A stretch of DNA of 43,525 nucleotides from Oscillospiraceae bacterium (GCA_902775105.1 CACYLC010000007.1:1-43525); one strand, 5' to 3'; positions 8,089 through 17,079 are shown, counted from the stretch's first letter. Numbers and translations are program-made. The notes: a model not told the origin generated them from the sequence alone.

Positions 8089-9141
8089 ATGCAACTTATC
8101 CATGGCGGCGACTGGGCCGGATACGAAAGAGAATACGGAGCCATGCCCCTGGATTTTTCTGCCAGCATCAGTCCCCTTGGCCTGCCGGAGGGCGTGAGGC
8201 AGGCGGCAGCGGAAGCGCTGACGCTTGCCGACCGATATCCCGACCCCCTTTGCCGGACACTTCGTCATGCACTGGCGCAGCGGTACGGCGTGGGGGCGGA
8301 GCGCATCGTCTGCGGCAACGGGGCAGCGGATTTGATCTACCGCCTGGTGCTGGCAAAGCACCCCTGTAAGGCGCTGATCACTGCACCCACCTTTTCGGAG
8401 TACGAGCGGGCGCTGGAGACAGTGAATTGTGAGACGATCCATTTTTACCTCCGGGAGGTAAACTGCTTTGATGTCACTCCGGAGATTCTTGCGCTGATTA
8501 CACCGGAACTGGATATGCTGGTCCTATGTGAGCCGAACAACCCCACCGGGCGCAGGACAGAGCCGGAGCTGCTGCGCCGTATCCTGAGGGCCTGTGCAGA
8601 GCAGGGGACACTGGTGATGGTGGACGAATGTTTTGCGGATTTTCTGGACAAACCGTCAGAGTATACGCTGGTCAGTGAACTGGACAGATATCCCAACCTG
8701 GTCATCCTCAAGGCGTTTACGAAATGGTTTGCCATGGCGGGGCTGCGCCTTGGGTACGCCCTCTGCGGCAGCAAAACGGTGGCAGAAGCACTTCAGCGCT
8801 GCGGTCAGCCTTGGCCGGTGTCCACTCCGGCACAGGCGGCGGGTCTGGCTGCCCTTGGGGAACGGGACTATGATGACAGACTGCACTGCCTGATGCAGGA
8901 GCAGCGCCCCCGGCTGAAAACAGCGCTTGCCGAGCTGGGCTGCAAAGTTGTGCCCGGGGAGGCAAACTATCTTTTATTCTACCATGAGGACGAGCTGCTC
9001 GGCCGAAAGCTGCGGGAGAGGGGCATTTTGCTGCGGGACTGCGGAAACTACAAGGGGCTTGGACCCGGGTGGTATCGGACGGCAGTGCGGACAGCGGAAG
9101 AAAACGGTATGCTGCTGAAAACGCTGAGAGAGGTGTTGTAA
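8089..9141 (+). CDS. cobD: Threonine-phosphate decarboxylase, PLP-dependent (CobD)
   Basis: A class I/II aminotransferase-fold enzyme that decarboxylates L-threonine O-3-phosphate to aminopropanol phosphate, the linker between corrin and nucleotide loop. It has 350 residues and starts MQLIHGGDWAGYEREYG. DFSASISPLGLP near the N-terminus is characteristic of CobD and not of histidinol-phosphate aminotransferase. Mid-protein CEPNNPTGRR and VDECFADFLD are present, and the PLP Lys lies in LKAFTKWFAMAGLRLGYAL. It follows cbiB by 12 bases. The alternative, a histidinol-phosphate aminotransferase, is unlikely given this context. Confidence 0.9.
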   Translation: MQLIHGGDWAGYEREYGAMPLDFSASISPLGLPEGVRQAAAEALTLADRYPDPLCRTLRHALAQRYGVGAERIVCGNGAADLIYRLVLAKHPCKALITAPTFSEYERALETVNCETIHFYLREVNCFDVTPEILALITPELDMLVLCEPNNPTGRRTEPELLRRILRACAEQGTLVMVDECFADFLDKPSEYTLVSELDRYPNLVILKAFTKWFAMAGLRLGYALCGSKTVAEALQRCGQPWPVSTPAQAAGLAALGERDYDDRLHCLMQEQRPRLKTALAELGCKVVPGEANYLLFYHEDELLGRKLRERGILLRDCGNYKGLGPGWYRTAVRTAEENGMLLKTLREVL

Positions 9142-9142
9142 A

Positions 9143-10630
9143 ATGGCAAAGTGTATCATGGTACAGGGCACCATGTCCGGCGCGGGAAAGAGTCTGCTGG
9201 TGACGGCGCTCTGCCGCATCTTTCTGCAGGACGGCTGGCGGGTTGCGCCGTTCAAAAGTCAGAATATGGCCCTCAACAGCTATATCACACGGGACGGACT
9301 GGAGATGGGCAGGGCGCAGGTTGTTCAGGCCGAGGCTGCCGGTCTTGACTGTGATGTTCGGATGAATCCCATCCTGCTCAAGCCCTCCAGCGATACGGGC
9401 AGCCAGCTCGTCGTGAACGGAGAGGTGCGGGGCGAGTACTGTGCCGCCAACTACTTCAAAATGAAGAAAGACCTGATCCCGGACATCCTGCGTGCCTATC
9501 GCAGCCTTGCCGAAGAAAATGACATTATCGTCATCGAGGGCGCCGGCTCTCCGGCGGAGATCAACCTCCGTCAGGACGACATTGTCAATATGGGGCTGGC
9601 GGAGCTGGTGGATGCGCCGGTGATTTTGGTGGGTGACATAGACCGAGGGGGCGTATTTGCGCAGTTGTACGGAACAGTGGCGCTTCTGCGGCCGGAGGAG
9701 CGGCGGCGGGTGGTGGGCACTGTCATCAACAAGTTTCGTGGGGATGTGGAGCTGCTGCGTCCCGGCCTTGTGCAGATCGAAGCGTTGACCCACGTGCCGG
9801 TGCTGGGTGTAGTGCCCTATCTGCATGTGGATATTGACGACGAGGACAGTCTGGCTCCCTGTCTGAGTCAAACCGACACAGTGCGCCCGCTGGATGTGGC
9901 AGTCATCCGTTTGCCCCACATTTCCAACTTTACCGATTTTCCGCCCCTGGAGGAGCACCCTGCCATCGGCGTGCGCTATGTAGACGGCGCCGAAAAACTG
10001 GGGAGGCCGGATCTGGTGATCCTGCCGGGGACAAAGAGCACCGTCTCAGATCTGCTGTGGCTCCGTCAGAGCGGTTTGGAAGCGGCGATTCTGGCGCTGG
10101 CCTCCAAAGAAGTCCCCATTTTCGGCATCTGCGGCGGCTACCAGATGCTGGGTCGGTTGCTGTCCGATCCGGAGGGCATCGAACGGGCCGGTGAGGTGCG
10201 GGGCATGGGATTGCTCCCGTGTAAGACAGTGTTTACCGCCCAAAAGACGCGCACCAGAGTGCAGGCGATTTCCGCGGCGCAGCCCTTTTCCGGCGTCCGA
10301 CTGGAAGGATATGAAATTCACATGGGCGAGACGGACAGAGCTGGAGCAGAGCCCTTCTGCGTCTTTGCAGACGGGACGGCAGACGGGGCAGTGCAGGGCA
10401 CTGTGTTCGGCACCTATCTCCACGGGCTGTTCGATACCGGAGAGCTGACGAAACGTCTGGCGGAATACCTCGCCGGGCGCAAGGGGCTGAAACTGGGGGA
10501 CTTGAACATGGAGTCCCGGACGGCATACCGGCAGCGGCAGTACGACCTGCTGGCTGACAACCTGCGGAAAAGCCTTGATATGGAGCAGATCTACCGGGCG
10601 ATGGAGGAGTTTGAACATGACAAAGCATAG
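9143..10630 (+). CDS. cbiP: Cobyric acid synthase (CbiP/CobQ)
   Basis: CbiP uses ATP and glutamine to amidate the b, d, e and g side chains of adenosylcobyrinate diamide. The 495-residue protein starts MAKCIMVQGTMSGAGKSLLV, with the P-loop. It continues with FKSQNMALNSYIT and VVIEGAGSPAEINLR-type sequence, then a C-terminal glutamine amidotransferase domain with Cys in FGICGGYQMLG and His in FGTYLHGLFD. Length and order are standard. It begins one base after cobD and overlaps cbiC by 14 bases. Confidence 0.95.
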   Translation: MAKCIMVQGTMSGAGKSLLVTALCRIFLQDGWRVAPFKSQNMALNSYITRDGLEMGRAQVVQAEAAGLDCDVRMNPILLKPSSDTGSQLVVNGEVRGEYCAANYFKMKKDLIPDILRAYRSLAEENDIIVIEGAGSPAEINLRQDDIVNMGLAELVDAPVILVGDIDRGGVFAQLYGTVALLRPEERRRVVGTVINKFRGDVELLRPGLVQIEALTHVPVLGVVPYLHVDIDDEDSLAPCLSQTDTVRPLDVAVIRLPHISNFTDFPPLEEHPAIGVRYVDGAEKLGRPDLVILPGTKSTVSDLLWLRQSGLEAAILALASKEVPIFGICGGYQMLGRLLSDPEGIERAGEVRGMGLLPCKTVFTAQKTRTRVQAISAAQPFSGVRLEGYEIHMGETDRAGAEPFCVFADGTADGAVQGTVFGTYLHGLFDTGELTKRLAEYLAGRKGLKLGDLNMESRTAYRQRQYDLLADNLRKSLDMEQIYRAMEEFEHDKA

Positions 10631-11285
10631 CTTGCCTGCCGATATTGAGCGCACCAGCATGGAAATCATTGCCCGTGAACTGACGCAGCGGGGCATTGAG
10701 TTGGAACCGTGCAACGCTGCTGTGATCCGTCGGGTGATCCACACGACGGCGGATTTTGACTATGCGGAAAAACTGCGCTTTACACCGGACGCTGTGGAGC
10801 GGGGCGCTGCCGCCCTGGGGAGGGGAGCGCATATTGTCACCGACACCAATATGGCAAAGGCGGGTATCAGCCGGCTGAGTCTGGAACGGTTGGGCGGTGA
10901 GGTGCACTGCTTTATGGCGGAGCCTCTGATTGCGGAAAAGGCCAAAAAGGGCGGCACCACCCGTGCGGTGGCCGCCATGGAATATGCCGCCGAGCATTAC
11001 CCTCGGGCGGTGCTGGCCTCCGGGAACGCCCCCACTGCGCTGTTGAAAATTGCGGATTTGATCGAAAGCGGCCTTCGTCCGTCCCTGGTGGTCGGCGTGC
11101 CTGTGGGATTTGTCAATGTGATAGAGAGCAAGGAGCGACTGTTCTCTGTCTGCTCCCGATATGACGTTCCCGCCATTGTGGCCATGGGACGCAAGGGAGG
11201 CAGCACTGTGGCGGCGGCTGTGTGTAATGCGCTTTTGTATACGGCGTCCGATATGCTGGATCCCGCCGAGCGGGGCTGGCATTGA
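10617..11285 (+). CDS. cbiC: Cobalt-precorrin-8 methylmutase (CbiC)
   Basis: CbiC moves the C11 methyl group to C12, yielding cobyrinate. The start is ATG 10617, giving 222 residues. The predicted catalytic His is residue 42 in RRVIHTTADFDYAEKLRF, and later motifs TDTNMAKAGIS, SGNAPTALLKI and VGVPVGFVNVIESKE are all family-typical. A longer upstream frame lies within cbiP and is not conserved. The next gene begins 23 bases later. Confidence 0.93.
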   Translation: MTKHSLPADIERTSMEIIARELTQRGIELEPCNAAVIRRVIHTTADFDYAEKLRFTPDAVERGAAALGRGAHIVTDTNMAKAGISRLSLERLGGEVHCFMAEPLIAEKAKKGGTTRAVAAMEYAAEHYPRAVLASGNAPTALLKIADLIESGLRPSLVVGVPVGFVNVIESKERLFSVCSRYDVPAIVAMGRKGGSTVAAAVCNALLYTASDMLDPAERGWH

Positions 11286-11308
11286 CGGGCAGAGGGGAGA
11301 GGTTACGA

Positions 11309-11599
11309 ATGCAGGATGATGAGCAGACCAAGCGCTATGCTTTTTTTCAAAACCGAGCGTGTGAATTCTTCCCCTGCCATACCGGCGTCCCGGAGGAGGA
11401 CTTTAACTGTCTGTTCTGCTACTGCCCGCTCTACGCACTGGGGGAGCGCTGTGGCGGAGGGTTTATCTATCTGGAAAACGGCATCAAAAGCTGCGAAAAC
11501 TGTAATTTTCCCCACAAACGGGAGAATTATTCCGCAGTGCTTCGCCGCTATCCGGAGCTGGCAGAGCTGGCAAAGCGGAAGTCGGAGGAGAAAGCATAA
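11309..11599 (+). CDS. Cysteine-rich small protein (PF04071-like)
   Basis: A 96-residue protein from ATG 11309, preceded by GGGGAGAGG. It has ten Cys residues, mainly in RACEFFPCH, FNCLFCYCPLYAL, ERCGGG and KSCENCNFPH. The pattern matches the cysteine-rich small domain family (PF04071), often found near or fused to cobalamin genes. The Cys spacing suggests a metal site, possibly for zinc, cobalt or an Fe-S cluster. No catalytic role is known. It overlaps the cbiD start by one base. A TTG at 11282 is an alternative start but has no better ribosome site. Confidence 0.82.
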   Translation: MQDDEQTKRYAFFQNRACEFFPCHTGVPEEDFNCLFCYCPLYALGERCGGGFIYLENGIKSCENCNFPHKRENYSAVLRRYPELAELAKRKSEEKA

Positions 11600-12735
11600 T
11601 GGCCTTTGAACATTACATCCGAAGCGGCACAAAACTGCTGCGCTGCGGCTATACCACAGGCACCTGCGCTGCCCTAGCGGCGGCGGGGGCGGCGACCATG
11701 CTGCTGGCCGGTGAGACGCCGGAGACGGTAAGACTCTGCACGCCGAAGGGGATCACTGTGGAGGTGGCTCTTGCGGACTGCAAACGGGGAGAGAACGCTG
11801 CAAGCTGCGCCGTACAAAAGGACAGTGGAGATGACCCGGATGTGACGGACGGACTGCTGATCTCCGCCGAGGTCAGGCTGACCGAACACGGTATTTCCAT
11901 CGACGGCGGGGCGGGCGTGGGCCGGGTCACGAAGGCTGGTCTGAACCAGCCCGTGGGAGCCGCCGCCATCAATACGGTGCCGAGGCAGATGATCGCCGCA
12001 ACTGTGGAGAGCGTCTGCGCAGAGACGGGATATTCCGGCGGCCTTGCGGTGACGATTTCCGTGCCGGGCGGCGCCGAGGTGGCGGCCAAGACCTTCAACC
12101 CCATATTGGGCATTGAGGGCGGTATCTCCATCCTTGGCACCTCCGGCATTGTGGAGCCGATGAGCGAACAGGCGATTGTGGATACGATTGCGGTAGAACT
12201 CCACCAGGCTGCGTTGGGAGACCGCTCCGGCCTGCTGTTGACGCCGGGGAATTACGGAATACAGTTTATTCAGGAAATGTCCCCTGACCTGCCCCGGCTC
12301 CCGTGCGTGAAATACTCCAATTATTTGGGAGATGCTCTGGATATTGCAGCGATGGAGGGCTTTCCGTGTGTATTGATTGTGGGACATATCGGAAAGCTGG
12401 TCAAGCTGGCGGGCGGGATCATGAATATGCACTCCAAAATGGCGGACTGCCGGAGAGAGCTGTTCTGCGCCTATGCCGCCCTCTGCGGGGCGGGACAGGA
12501 GGTCTGCCGAAAACTGATGGAGCAGGTGACGACGGACGGCTGCATTGCCGTTTTGGATGAAAATGGCCTGCGTCAGCCGGTGATGAAAAGCCTCATTGAT
12601 GCCATGCAGCGTCATTTGGATCGGCGTGCTGCCGGGGCGATGCGGGTCGGCGTGGTGGTATTTTCCAACGAATATGGCCTGCTGGGTCAGTCCGAAGCCG
12701 GGGAGACGCTGCTGCGGGAATGGAGTGCGCAATGA
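11599..12735 (+). CDS. cbiD: Cobalt-precorrin-5B C1-methyltransferase (CbiD)
   Basis: CbiD methylates C1 after ring contraction and is diagnostic of the anaerobic cobalamin pathway. The 378-residue protein has the N-terminal YTTGTCAALAAAGAA motif, then VQKDSGDDPDVTDG, GVGRVTKAGLNQPVG and TPGNYGIQF, all typical of CbiD. Length is normal. The start overlaps the Cys-rich gene by one base and the stop overlaps the next ATG at 12732. Confidence 0.95.
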   Translation: MAFEHYIRSGTKLLRCGYTTGTCAALAAAGAATMLLAGETPETVRLCTPKGITVEVALADCKRGENAASCAVQKDSGDDPDVTDGLLISAEVRLTEHGISIDGGAGVGRVTKAGLNQPVGAAAINTVPRQMIAATVESVCAETGYSGGLAVTISVPGGAEVAAKTFNPILGIEGGISILGTSGIVEPMSEQAIVDTIAVELHQAALGDRSGLLLTPGNYGIQFIQEMSPDLPRLPCVKYSNYLGDALDIAAMEGFPCVLIVGHIGKLVKLAGGIMNMHSKMADCRRELFCAYAALCGAGQEVCRKLMEQVTTDGCIAVLDENGLRQPVMKSLIDAMQRHLDRRAAGAMRVGVVVFSNEYGLLGQSEAGETLLREWSAQ

Positions 12736-13424
12736 AAAAAGGCATGTTTTACGGCGTCAGCGTAGGCCCCGGCGACCCGGAGCACATGACGCTCAAGGCG
12801 GTGCGTATCCTGCGCCAATGTCAGGTCATTGCGGCTCCCGCTACAATTAAGGGGCGTATGCTGGCGCTGGAGATCGCCTCCGCCAATGTGAATATGGCGG
12901 AAAAGACGGTACTCCCCCTGCGCCTCTCTATGACGAAGGAACCGGAACAGCGAAGGGCGGAGTACCGCGCGGCGGCGGAGGCCGTGGCGACATATCTGGA
13001 GGCCGGAGCCGACGTGGCAATGGTGAATCTGGGGGACGTGTCCATCTACGCCACCTGCCCCTACTTGATGGAGCTTTTGCGGGAGCGGGGGTATGAGACT
13101 GTCCTGATCTCCGGTGTCCCCAGCTTCTGCGCCGCTGCCGGCGAATTGGGCGTCAGCCTGACAGAGGGGAATCAACCCATCCATATCATCTCCGGACAGG
13201 AGGAACTGGGCGAGGCGCTGTCCCTCCCCGGAACCCGTGTGCTGATGAAGTCCGGGCGGCATCTGCCAGAGGTGCTGCAGGCACTGGGGGAGCGGGCGCT
13301 TTTGGACAAGGCGATGCTGATCAAGAACTGCGGCCTTCCCGATCAAGCGCTGTATGCCGATCTGTCAGCATATGAGTCGGACGGCAGTGAGGGGTACTTT
13401 ACCCTCGTGATCGTAAAGGGGTGA
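12732..13424 (+). CDS. cbiL: Precorrin-2/cobalt-factor II C20-methyltransferase (CbiL)
   Basis: This tetrapyrrole methylase adds the C20 methyl group early in the pathway, to the product of the CbiK step. The start is ATG 12732 in an ATGA overlap with cbiD. An in-frame ATG 12 bases upstream is possible but would only add MECA. The 230-residue protein has FYGVSVGPGDPEHMTLKAVR, VAMVNLGDVSIYATCPYL and SGVPSFCAAAGELG, the expected SAM-binding loops. The stop overlaps the next gene as GTGA. Confidence 0.93.
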   Translation: MKKGMFYGVSVGPGDPEHMTLKAVRILRQCQVIAAPATIKGRMLALEIASANVNMAEKTVLPLRLSMTKEPEQRRAEYRAAAEAVATYLEAGADVAMVNLGDVSIYATCPYLMELLRERGYETVLISGVPSFCAAAGELGVSLTEGNQPIHIISGQEELGEALSLPGTRVLMKSGRHLPEVLQALGERALLDKAMLIKNCGLPDQALYADLSAYESDGSEGYFTLVIVKG

Positions 13425-14434
13425 TTCCGGTGGCAAAAGAAGGAATTGCCATTCTCTCATTTACCGGACGGGGAGAGAGACTGGCGAAGCTGCTCCAGGG
13501 TCAATTGGGCGGCGACCTTACCAGCGCCCATGGAGCGCACGACTTTTCCCTGATCGCTTGGACGGAGGAGCGGTTCCGAAGCTGTCGGGCCATCGTCTTT
13601 GTGGGCGCCACCGGGATCGCTGTGCGGGCGGTTGCGCCTTATTTGAAAAGCAAAGCGGAGGATCCTGCCATTGTATCGCTGGACGAGGGAGGGCGCTTTG
13701 TCATCCCGCTGGTGTCCGGTCATTTGGGAGGTGCCAATGCCCTTGCCCGAGAGATCGCCGCCCTCTGCGGCGGGACAGCCGTCATCACCACTGCCACGGA
13801 CGTGAACGGTGTGTTTGCCGTGGACAACTGGGCGAGACGGCAGAATCTTGGGGTGCTTCAGCCGGAGCGGATCAAGAATGTCTCCGCAAAACGGCTTGCG
13901 GGTGAGCAGGTGACCGTATATTCCCTGTTTTCGATTCAGGGCGAGCCGCCCACCGGGGTGGAGCTGACAGAGAACGCAGAGACAGCGGACGTCATTGTGG
14001 ATGTGCGTCCCCATAATACCGCCGGACTGTGCCTTGTGCCGCAGATCCTGACGCTGGGCATCGGCTGCCGCCGAGGTATTACGGCGGAGGAGCTGGAGAC
14101 GGTGTTCGTCCGTTTCTGCGACCAACGTCGCATTCTTCGCTCCGCCATTTACCGGACAGCCTCCATTGACTGCAAGGCGGAGGAGGCGGGACTGCTGACC
14201 TTCTGCGGCCGGCACGGCTGGGAGACCGACTTCTATTCCGCCGAACAGCTCAGCGAGGTGCCGGGAGAATTCACCCCGTCTCCCTTTGTGGAACAAGCCG
14301 TAGGCGTGGACAACGTCTGCGAGCGGAGCGCCGTGCGTTCGGGGCAGGGCGAGTTGACAGAGCGGAAATTTGCGGAAAACGGCGTCACGCTGGCGGCAGC
14401 CTGCCGTATGCGGGAGCTGGATTGGAGCTGGTAA
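13421..14434 (+). CDS. cbiG: Cobalt-precorrin 5A hydrolase (CbiG)
   Basis: CbiG opens the delta-lactone of cobalt-precorrin-5A and releases the two-carbon fragment as acetaldehyde, a step specific to the anaerobic route. The 337-residue protein has the N-terminal domain with LSFTGRGERLAKLL, FVGATGIAVRAVAPYL and VSGHLGGANALAREIA. The C-terminal CbiG domain starts near LTLGIGCRRGITAEEL. GTG 13421 overlaps the cbiL stop; a second in-frame GTG at 13430 is also possible. Identification is secure, the exact start is not. Confidence 0.92.
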   Translation: MIPVAKEGIAILSFTGRGERLAKLLQGQLGGDLTSAHGAHDFSLIAWTEERFRSCRAIVFVGATGIAVRAVAPYLKSKAEDPAIVSLDEGGRFVIPLVSGHLGGANALAREIAALCGGTAVITTATDVNGVFAVDNWARRQNLGVLQPERIKNVSAKRLAGEQVTVYSLFSIQGEPPTGVELTENAETADVIVDVRPHNTAGLCLVPQILTLGIGCRRGITAEELETVFVRFCDQRRILRSAIYRTASIDCKAEEAGLLTFCGRHGWETDFYSAEQLSEVPGEFTPSPFVEQAVGVDNVCERSAVRSGQGELTERKFAENGVTLAAACRMRELDWSW

Positions 14435-14436
14435 AA

Positions 14437-15165
14437 ATGGCAAAGCTGTATGTAGTTGGGATTGGCCCCGGTGACAGCGCATACCTGACCGGAGAGGCAC
14501 GGGCTGCACTGGAGGCTGCGGAGGTACTCTGCGGCTATACCCTGTATGTGGCGCTGGTGTCGCCCCTCTATCCGGACAAAGAGACCTATCAGACCCCCAT
14601 GAAGGGCGAAATGGAGCGCTGCCGCTGGGCGCTGGAGACGGCGCAGAGCGGACGCACAGTCGCTTTGGTTTGCAGCGGCGACGCCGGAGTATACGGCATG
14701 GCGAGCCCTGTTTTGCAGCTGGCGAAGGACTATCCCGATGTGGAGATCGTTGTGGTGCCGGGCATCACGGCAGCGCTCTCCGGCGGTGCGCTGCTGGGTG
14801 CGCCGCTGGGCCACGACTTCTGCGTCATCTCCCTGTCCGACCTGCTTACCCCATGGGAAGTCATTGAAAAACGGCTCGTCTCTGCGGCGGAGGGAGACTT
14901 CGCTATCTGCCTGTATAACCCCGCCTCGAAACATAGGAGAGACTACCTGCAAAAGGCCTGTGACATTCTGCTGCGGACGAAGGCCGGTGACACCGTATGC
15001 GGCATGACCCGGAATATCGGGCGGGCATCCCAGAGTTGGAGCATCACGACCCTTCGGGAGCTGCGGGACACCGGGGCGGATATGTTTACCACCGTGTTTA
15101 TCGGCTCATCTCAGACGGAGCGGATCGGAGATCGGATGGTGACGCCGAGAGGGTATCGAAAATGA
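14437..15165 (+). CDS. cbiH: Precorrin-3B/cobalt-factor III C17-methyltransferase (CbiH/CobJ)
   Basis: This methylase adds the C17 methyl and drives corrin ring contraction. The start is ATG 14437, two bases after the cbiG stop, giving 242 residues. A TTG at 14422 would add five residues and is less likely. VVGIGPGDSAYLTGEARAAL, VCSGDAGVYGMASPVLQLA and VVPGITAALSGGALLGAPLG are the typical loops, and LYNPASKHRRDYLQKA is characteristic of this subfamily. It overlaps the next gene as ATGA. Confidence 0.93.
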   Translation: MAKLYVVGIGPGDSAYLTGEARAALEAAEVLCGYTLYVALVSPLYPDKETYQTPMKGEMERCRWALETAQSGRTVALVCSGDAGVYGMASPVLQLAKDYPDVEIVVVPGITAALSGGALLGAPLGHDFCVISLSDLLTPWEVIEKRLVSAAEGDFAICLYNPASKHRRDYLQKACDILLRTKAGDTVCGMTRNIGRASQSWSITTLRELRDTGADMFTTVFIGSSQTERIGDRMVTPRGYRK

Positions 15166-15929
15166 AGATCGTGATTTTTAGCGGCACCACAGAGGGACGG
15201 GAGCTCTCCTACCGCTTGGCGGACCAGGGGGCGGAGGTCATTGTCAGCGTCGCCACAGAGTACGGAAACGAGGAGCAGGGGCAGCGGCCGGGCATTACCA
15301 CCCTGACCGGGCGTCTGGCAGCGGAGGGCATGCGGGAACTGCTTTCTAACGCAGATCTCTGCGTGGACGCAACTCATCCCTATGCCGTGCAGGTGACAAG
15401 GGACCTGCGAAAGATCTGCGGGGAGACAGGAGTGGAGTACCGCAGACTGATGCGCCGTGGGAGCGGATGGACAGATGGAGAGGGCATTCTGGCTGAAAAT
15501 GCAGCCGAAGCATCGGCCTTTCTGTCAGAAACAGAGGGGAATATCCTCCTGACCACCGGGACAAAGGAACTGAACTGTTTTCATAATCTCGACCCCGTCC
15601 GCCTCTATCCGAGAATTTTGCCCACCCATGAGGGTCTGTCCGCCTGTGAAACGCTGGGCATTCCCCACCGGAACATCATCGCCATGCAGGGACCCTTTTC
15701 CCGGGAACTGAATGAGGCAGTCATCCGGCAATATCAAATCAAATGGCTGGTGACGAAAGATGGCGGAATCCCCGGCGGATTTCCGGAGAAGGTACAGGCT
15801 GCCGAGGCCACGGGGACGAAGCTGATCGTGATTCGCCGCCCGGAGGAGACGGGGGAACCCTTTGAGGAAATTTTGACAGACTGTATACAGAAAATACGGC
15901 AAAAGGCAAAAACCAGTGCTCTCGATTGA
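15162..15929 (+). CDS. cbiJ: Cobalt-precorrin-6A reductase (CbiJ/CobK)
   Basis: CbiJ reduces the corrin macrocycle of precorrin-6A using a nicotinamide cofactor. The start is ATG 15162, giving 255 residues beginning MKIVIFSGTTEGRELSYRL, a Rossmann-like entry. It also has CVDATHPYAVQVTRDL and ILLTTGTKELNCF, and WLVTKDGGIPGGFPEK near the end. A longer upstream frame lies within cbiH and is not homologous. It is the last gene of the operon, and its stop codon lies in the loop of the terminator shared with the convergent transporter operon. Confidence 0.92.
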   Translation: MKIVIFSGTTEGRELSYRLADQGAEVIVSVATEYGNEEQGQRPGITTLTGRLAAEGMRELLSNADLCVDATHPYAVQVTRDLRKICGETGVEYRRLMRRGSGWTDGEGILAENAAEASAFLSETEGNILLTTGTKELNCFHNLDPVRLYPRILPTHEGLSACETLGIPHRNIIAMQGPFSRELNEAVIRQYQIKWLVTKDGGIPGGFPEKVQAAEATGTKLIVIRRPEETGEPFEEILTDCIQKIRQKAKTSALD

Positions 15930-15948
15930 TTAGAGAGCACTGGTTTTG
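15912..15948. terminator. Bidirectional terminator between convergent operons
   Basis: A perfect 12-bp stem has arms 15912-15923 (ACCAGTGCTCTC) and 15933-15944 with a 9-base loop. It is followed by TTT on the plus strand and by TTTTTGC on the minus strand. The loop holds the cbiJ TGA (15927-15929) and the TAA of the convergent ATPase gene (15930-15932), so both genes end inside one terminator. Confidence 0.9.
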
Positions 15949-17069
15949 TCCCATAGCCGGGCAAGTTCCCCGACAGGCAAAATCATGTTTTGTTTTTCGG
16001 CAAAGGTCAGAAGCTGCCGGTTGCCACGGTTCATCGTTCCGAAGATCTCTGTACAGCAGACCAGATATCGGCATTCTGTGAGTACCTCCATGGCCCGCTG
16101 CACAGCCTCGGCGCTGACCGGCTCAAAGGCCCGTTCCCGAATAACCTCGGTGGCCAGAGCGGACGCCACCGGCAGATCCAAGTCATTTTCCGGCAGGACA
16201 CCGGCGGCAAAGGGGATATCCATACGCTGCAATTTGCGGTAGACGGGAATGCCGCTGCCGCCTCCGCCGATGACAAAGACGAGCGGAGCGCCGTGGGGCG
16301 GCTCCGCTTCCACACTGCCAAAGCGGACGTCGTACCGCCCGTGCTTCACACCGTAAAGCTGCTCGATATAGCCGTCGGTAAAGATCTCGGACGGGGTGCC
16401 CCAACGGTCGATCCCGCCGTCCCGAATGCACAAAAGAGTATCGGAGAACTTCTGTGCCAGATCCAGTTCGTGCAGCGAGAGGATGACCGCCAGCTGCCGC
16501 TCCCGGACAAGGGCTTTCAGCAGATACAGGAAGTCCAGCTTGTTCCGGATGTCCAGAAAGGAGGTCGGCTCGTCCAGAATCAGCAGCTTCGGCTCCTGAC
16601 AGATGGCCCGTGCCAGCATGACACGCTGACGCTGACCGTCGCTGATGCGGTTGAAGTCCCTGTCCCGGAGATCGGTGATCCCCACCGCAGTCATAGCCTC
16701 ATCAACCTTCTGCTGGTCTGCCTCAGAGAGGATGCCCAGCCTGCCGGTATAGGGATAGCGTCCGGAGCGAACCACATCCTCACAGGTCATCAACTCCGGC
16801 TCCGGTCTGCCGGTCAAAACAGCGGAGACAGACCGTGCGATCTCCAGGTGGCTCATGCGGGGCATGGAGCGGCCTTCCAGAAAAACGGTGCCGCTCAGGG
16901 GCGGAAGTTGGCGAATCAGCGTTTTGAGAATGGTGGATTTTCCCGAGCCGTTTGGGCCGATCAGGGTCAGAATCTGTCCCGGCACAGCCATAAGACAAAT
17001 GTCCTCCACCACGGTTTTCCTGCCATAGCCAACGGAAAGGGCGTTTGCGATCATGATTGATTTGTCCAT
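15930..17069 (-). CDS. FecE/BtuD-type ABC transporter ATPase with C-terminal extension
   Basis: Predicted to energise uptake of a corrinoid, heme or siderophore with the permease and binding protein upstream. ATG 17069 is favoured because GAGGTG lies seven bases before it; a GTG at 17078 would add three residues. Residues 1 to about 250 form a standard ATPase with LIGPNGSGKSTILKTL, the signature ISDGQRQRVML (the D variant common in this family), LLILDEPTSFLD and the switch His in LSLHELD. Roughly residues 265-379 are an extra domain beginning PLVFVIGGGGSGIPVYRKL, with a Gly-rich Rossmann-like loop. Its function is unknown. Confidence 0.88.
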   Translation of the reverse strand: MDKSIMIANALSVGYGRKTVVEDICLMAVPGQILTLIGPNGSGKSTILKTLIRQLPPLSGTVFLEGRSMPRMSHLEIARSVSAVLTGRPEPELMTCEDVVRSGRYPYTGRLGILSEADQQKVDEAMTAVGITDLRDRDFNRISDGQRQRVMLARAICQEPKLLILDEPTSFLDIRNKLDFLYLLKALVRERQLAVILSLHELDLAQKFSDTLLCIRDGGIDRWGTPSEIFTDGYIEQLYGVKHGRYDVRFGSVEAEPPHGAPLVFVIGGGGSGIPVYRKLQRMDIPFAAGVLPENDLDLPVASALATEVIRERAFEPVSAEAVQRAMEVLTECRYLVCCTEIFGTMNRGNRQLLTFAEKQNMILPVGELARLWDKTSAL

Positions 17070-17079
17070 CGTGTCCACC

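Noticed and set aside
8717..9958. A 413-codon minus-strand open frame opposite cobD and cbiP
   Set aside because: Antisense shadow of two confidently identified cob genes.
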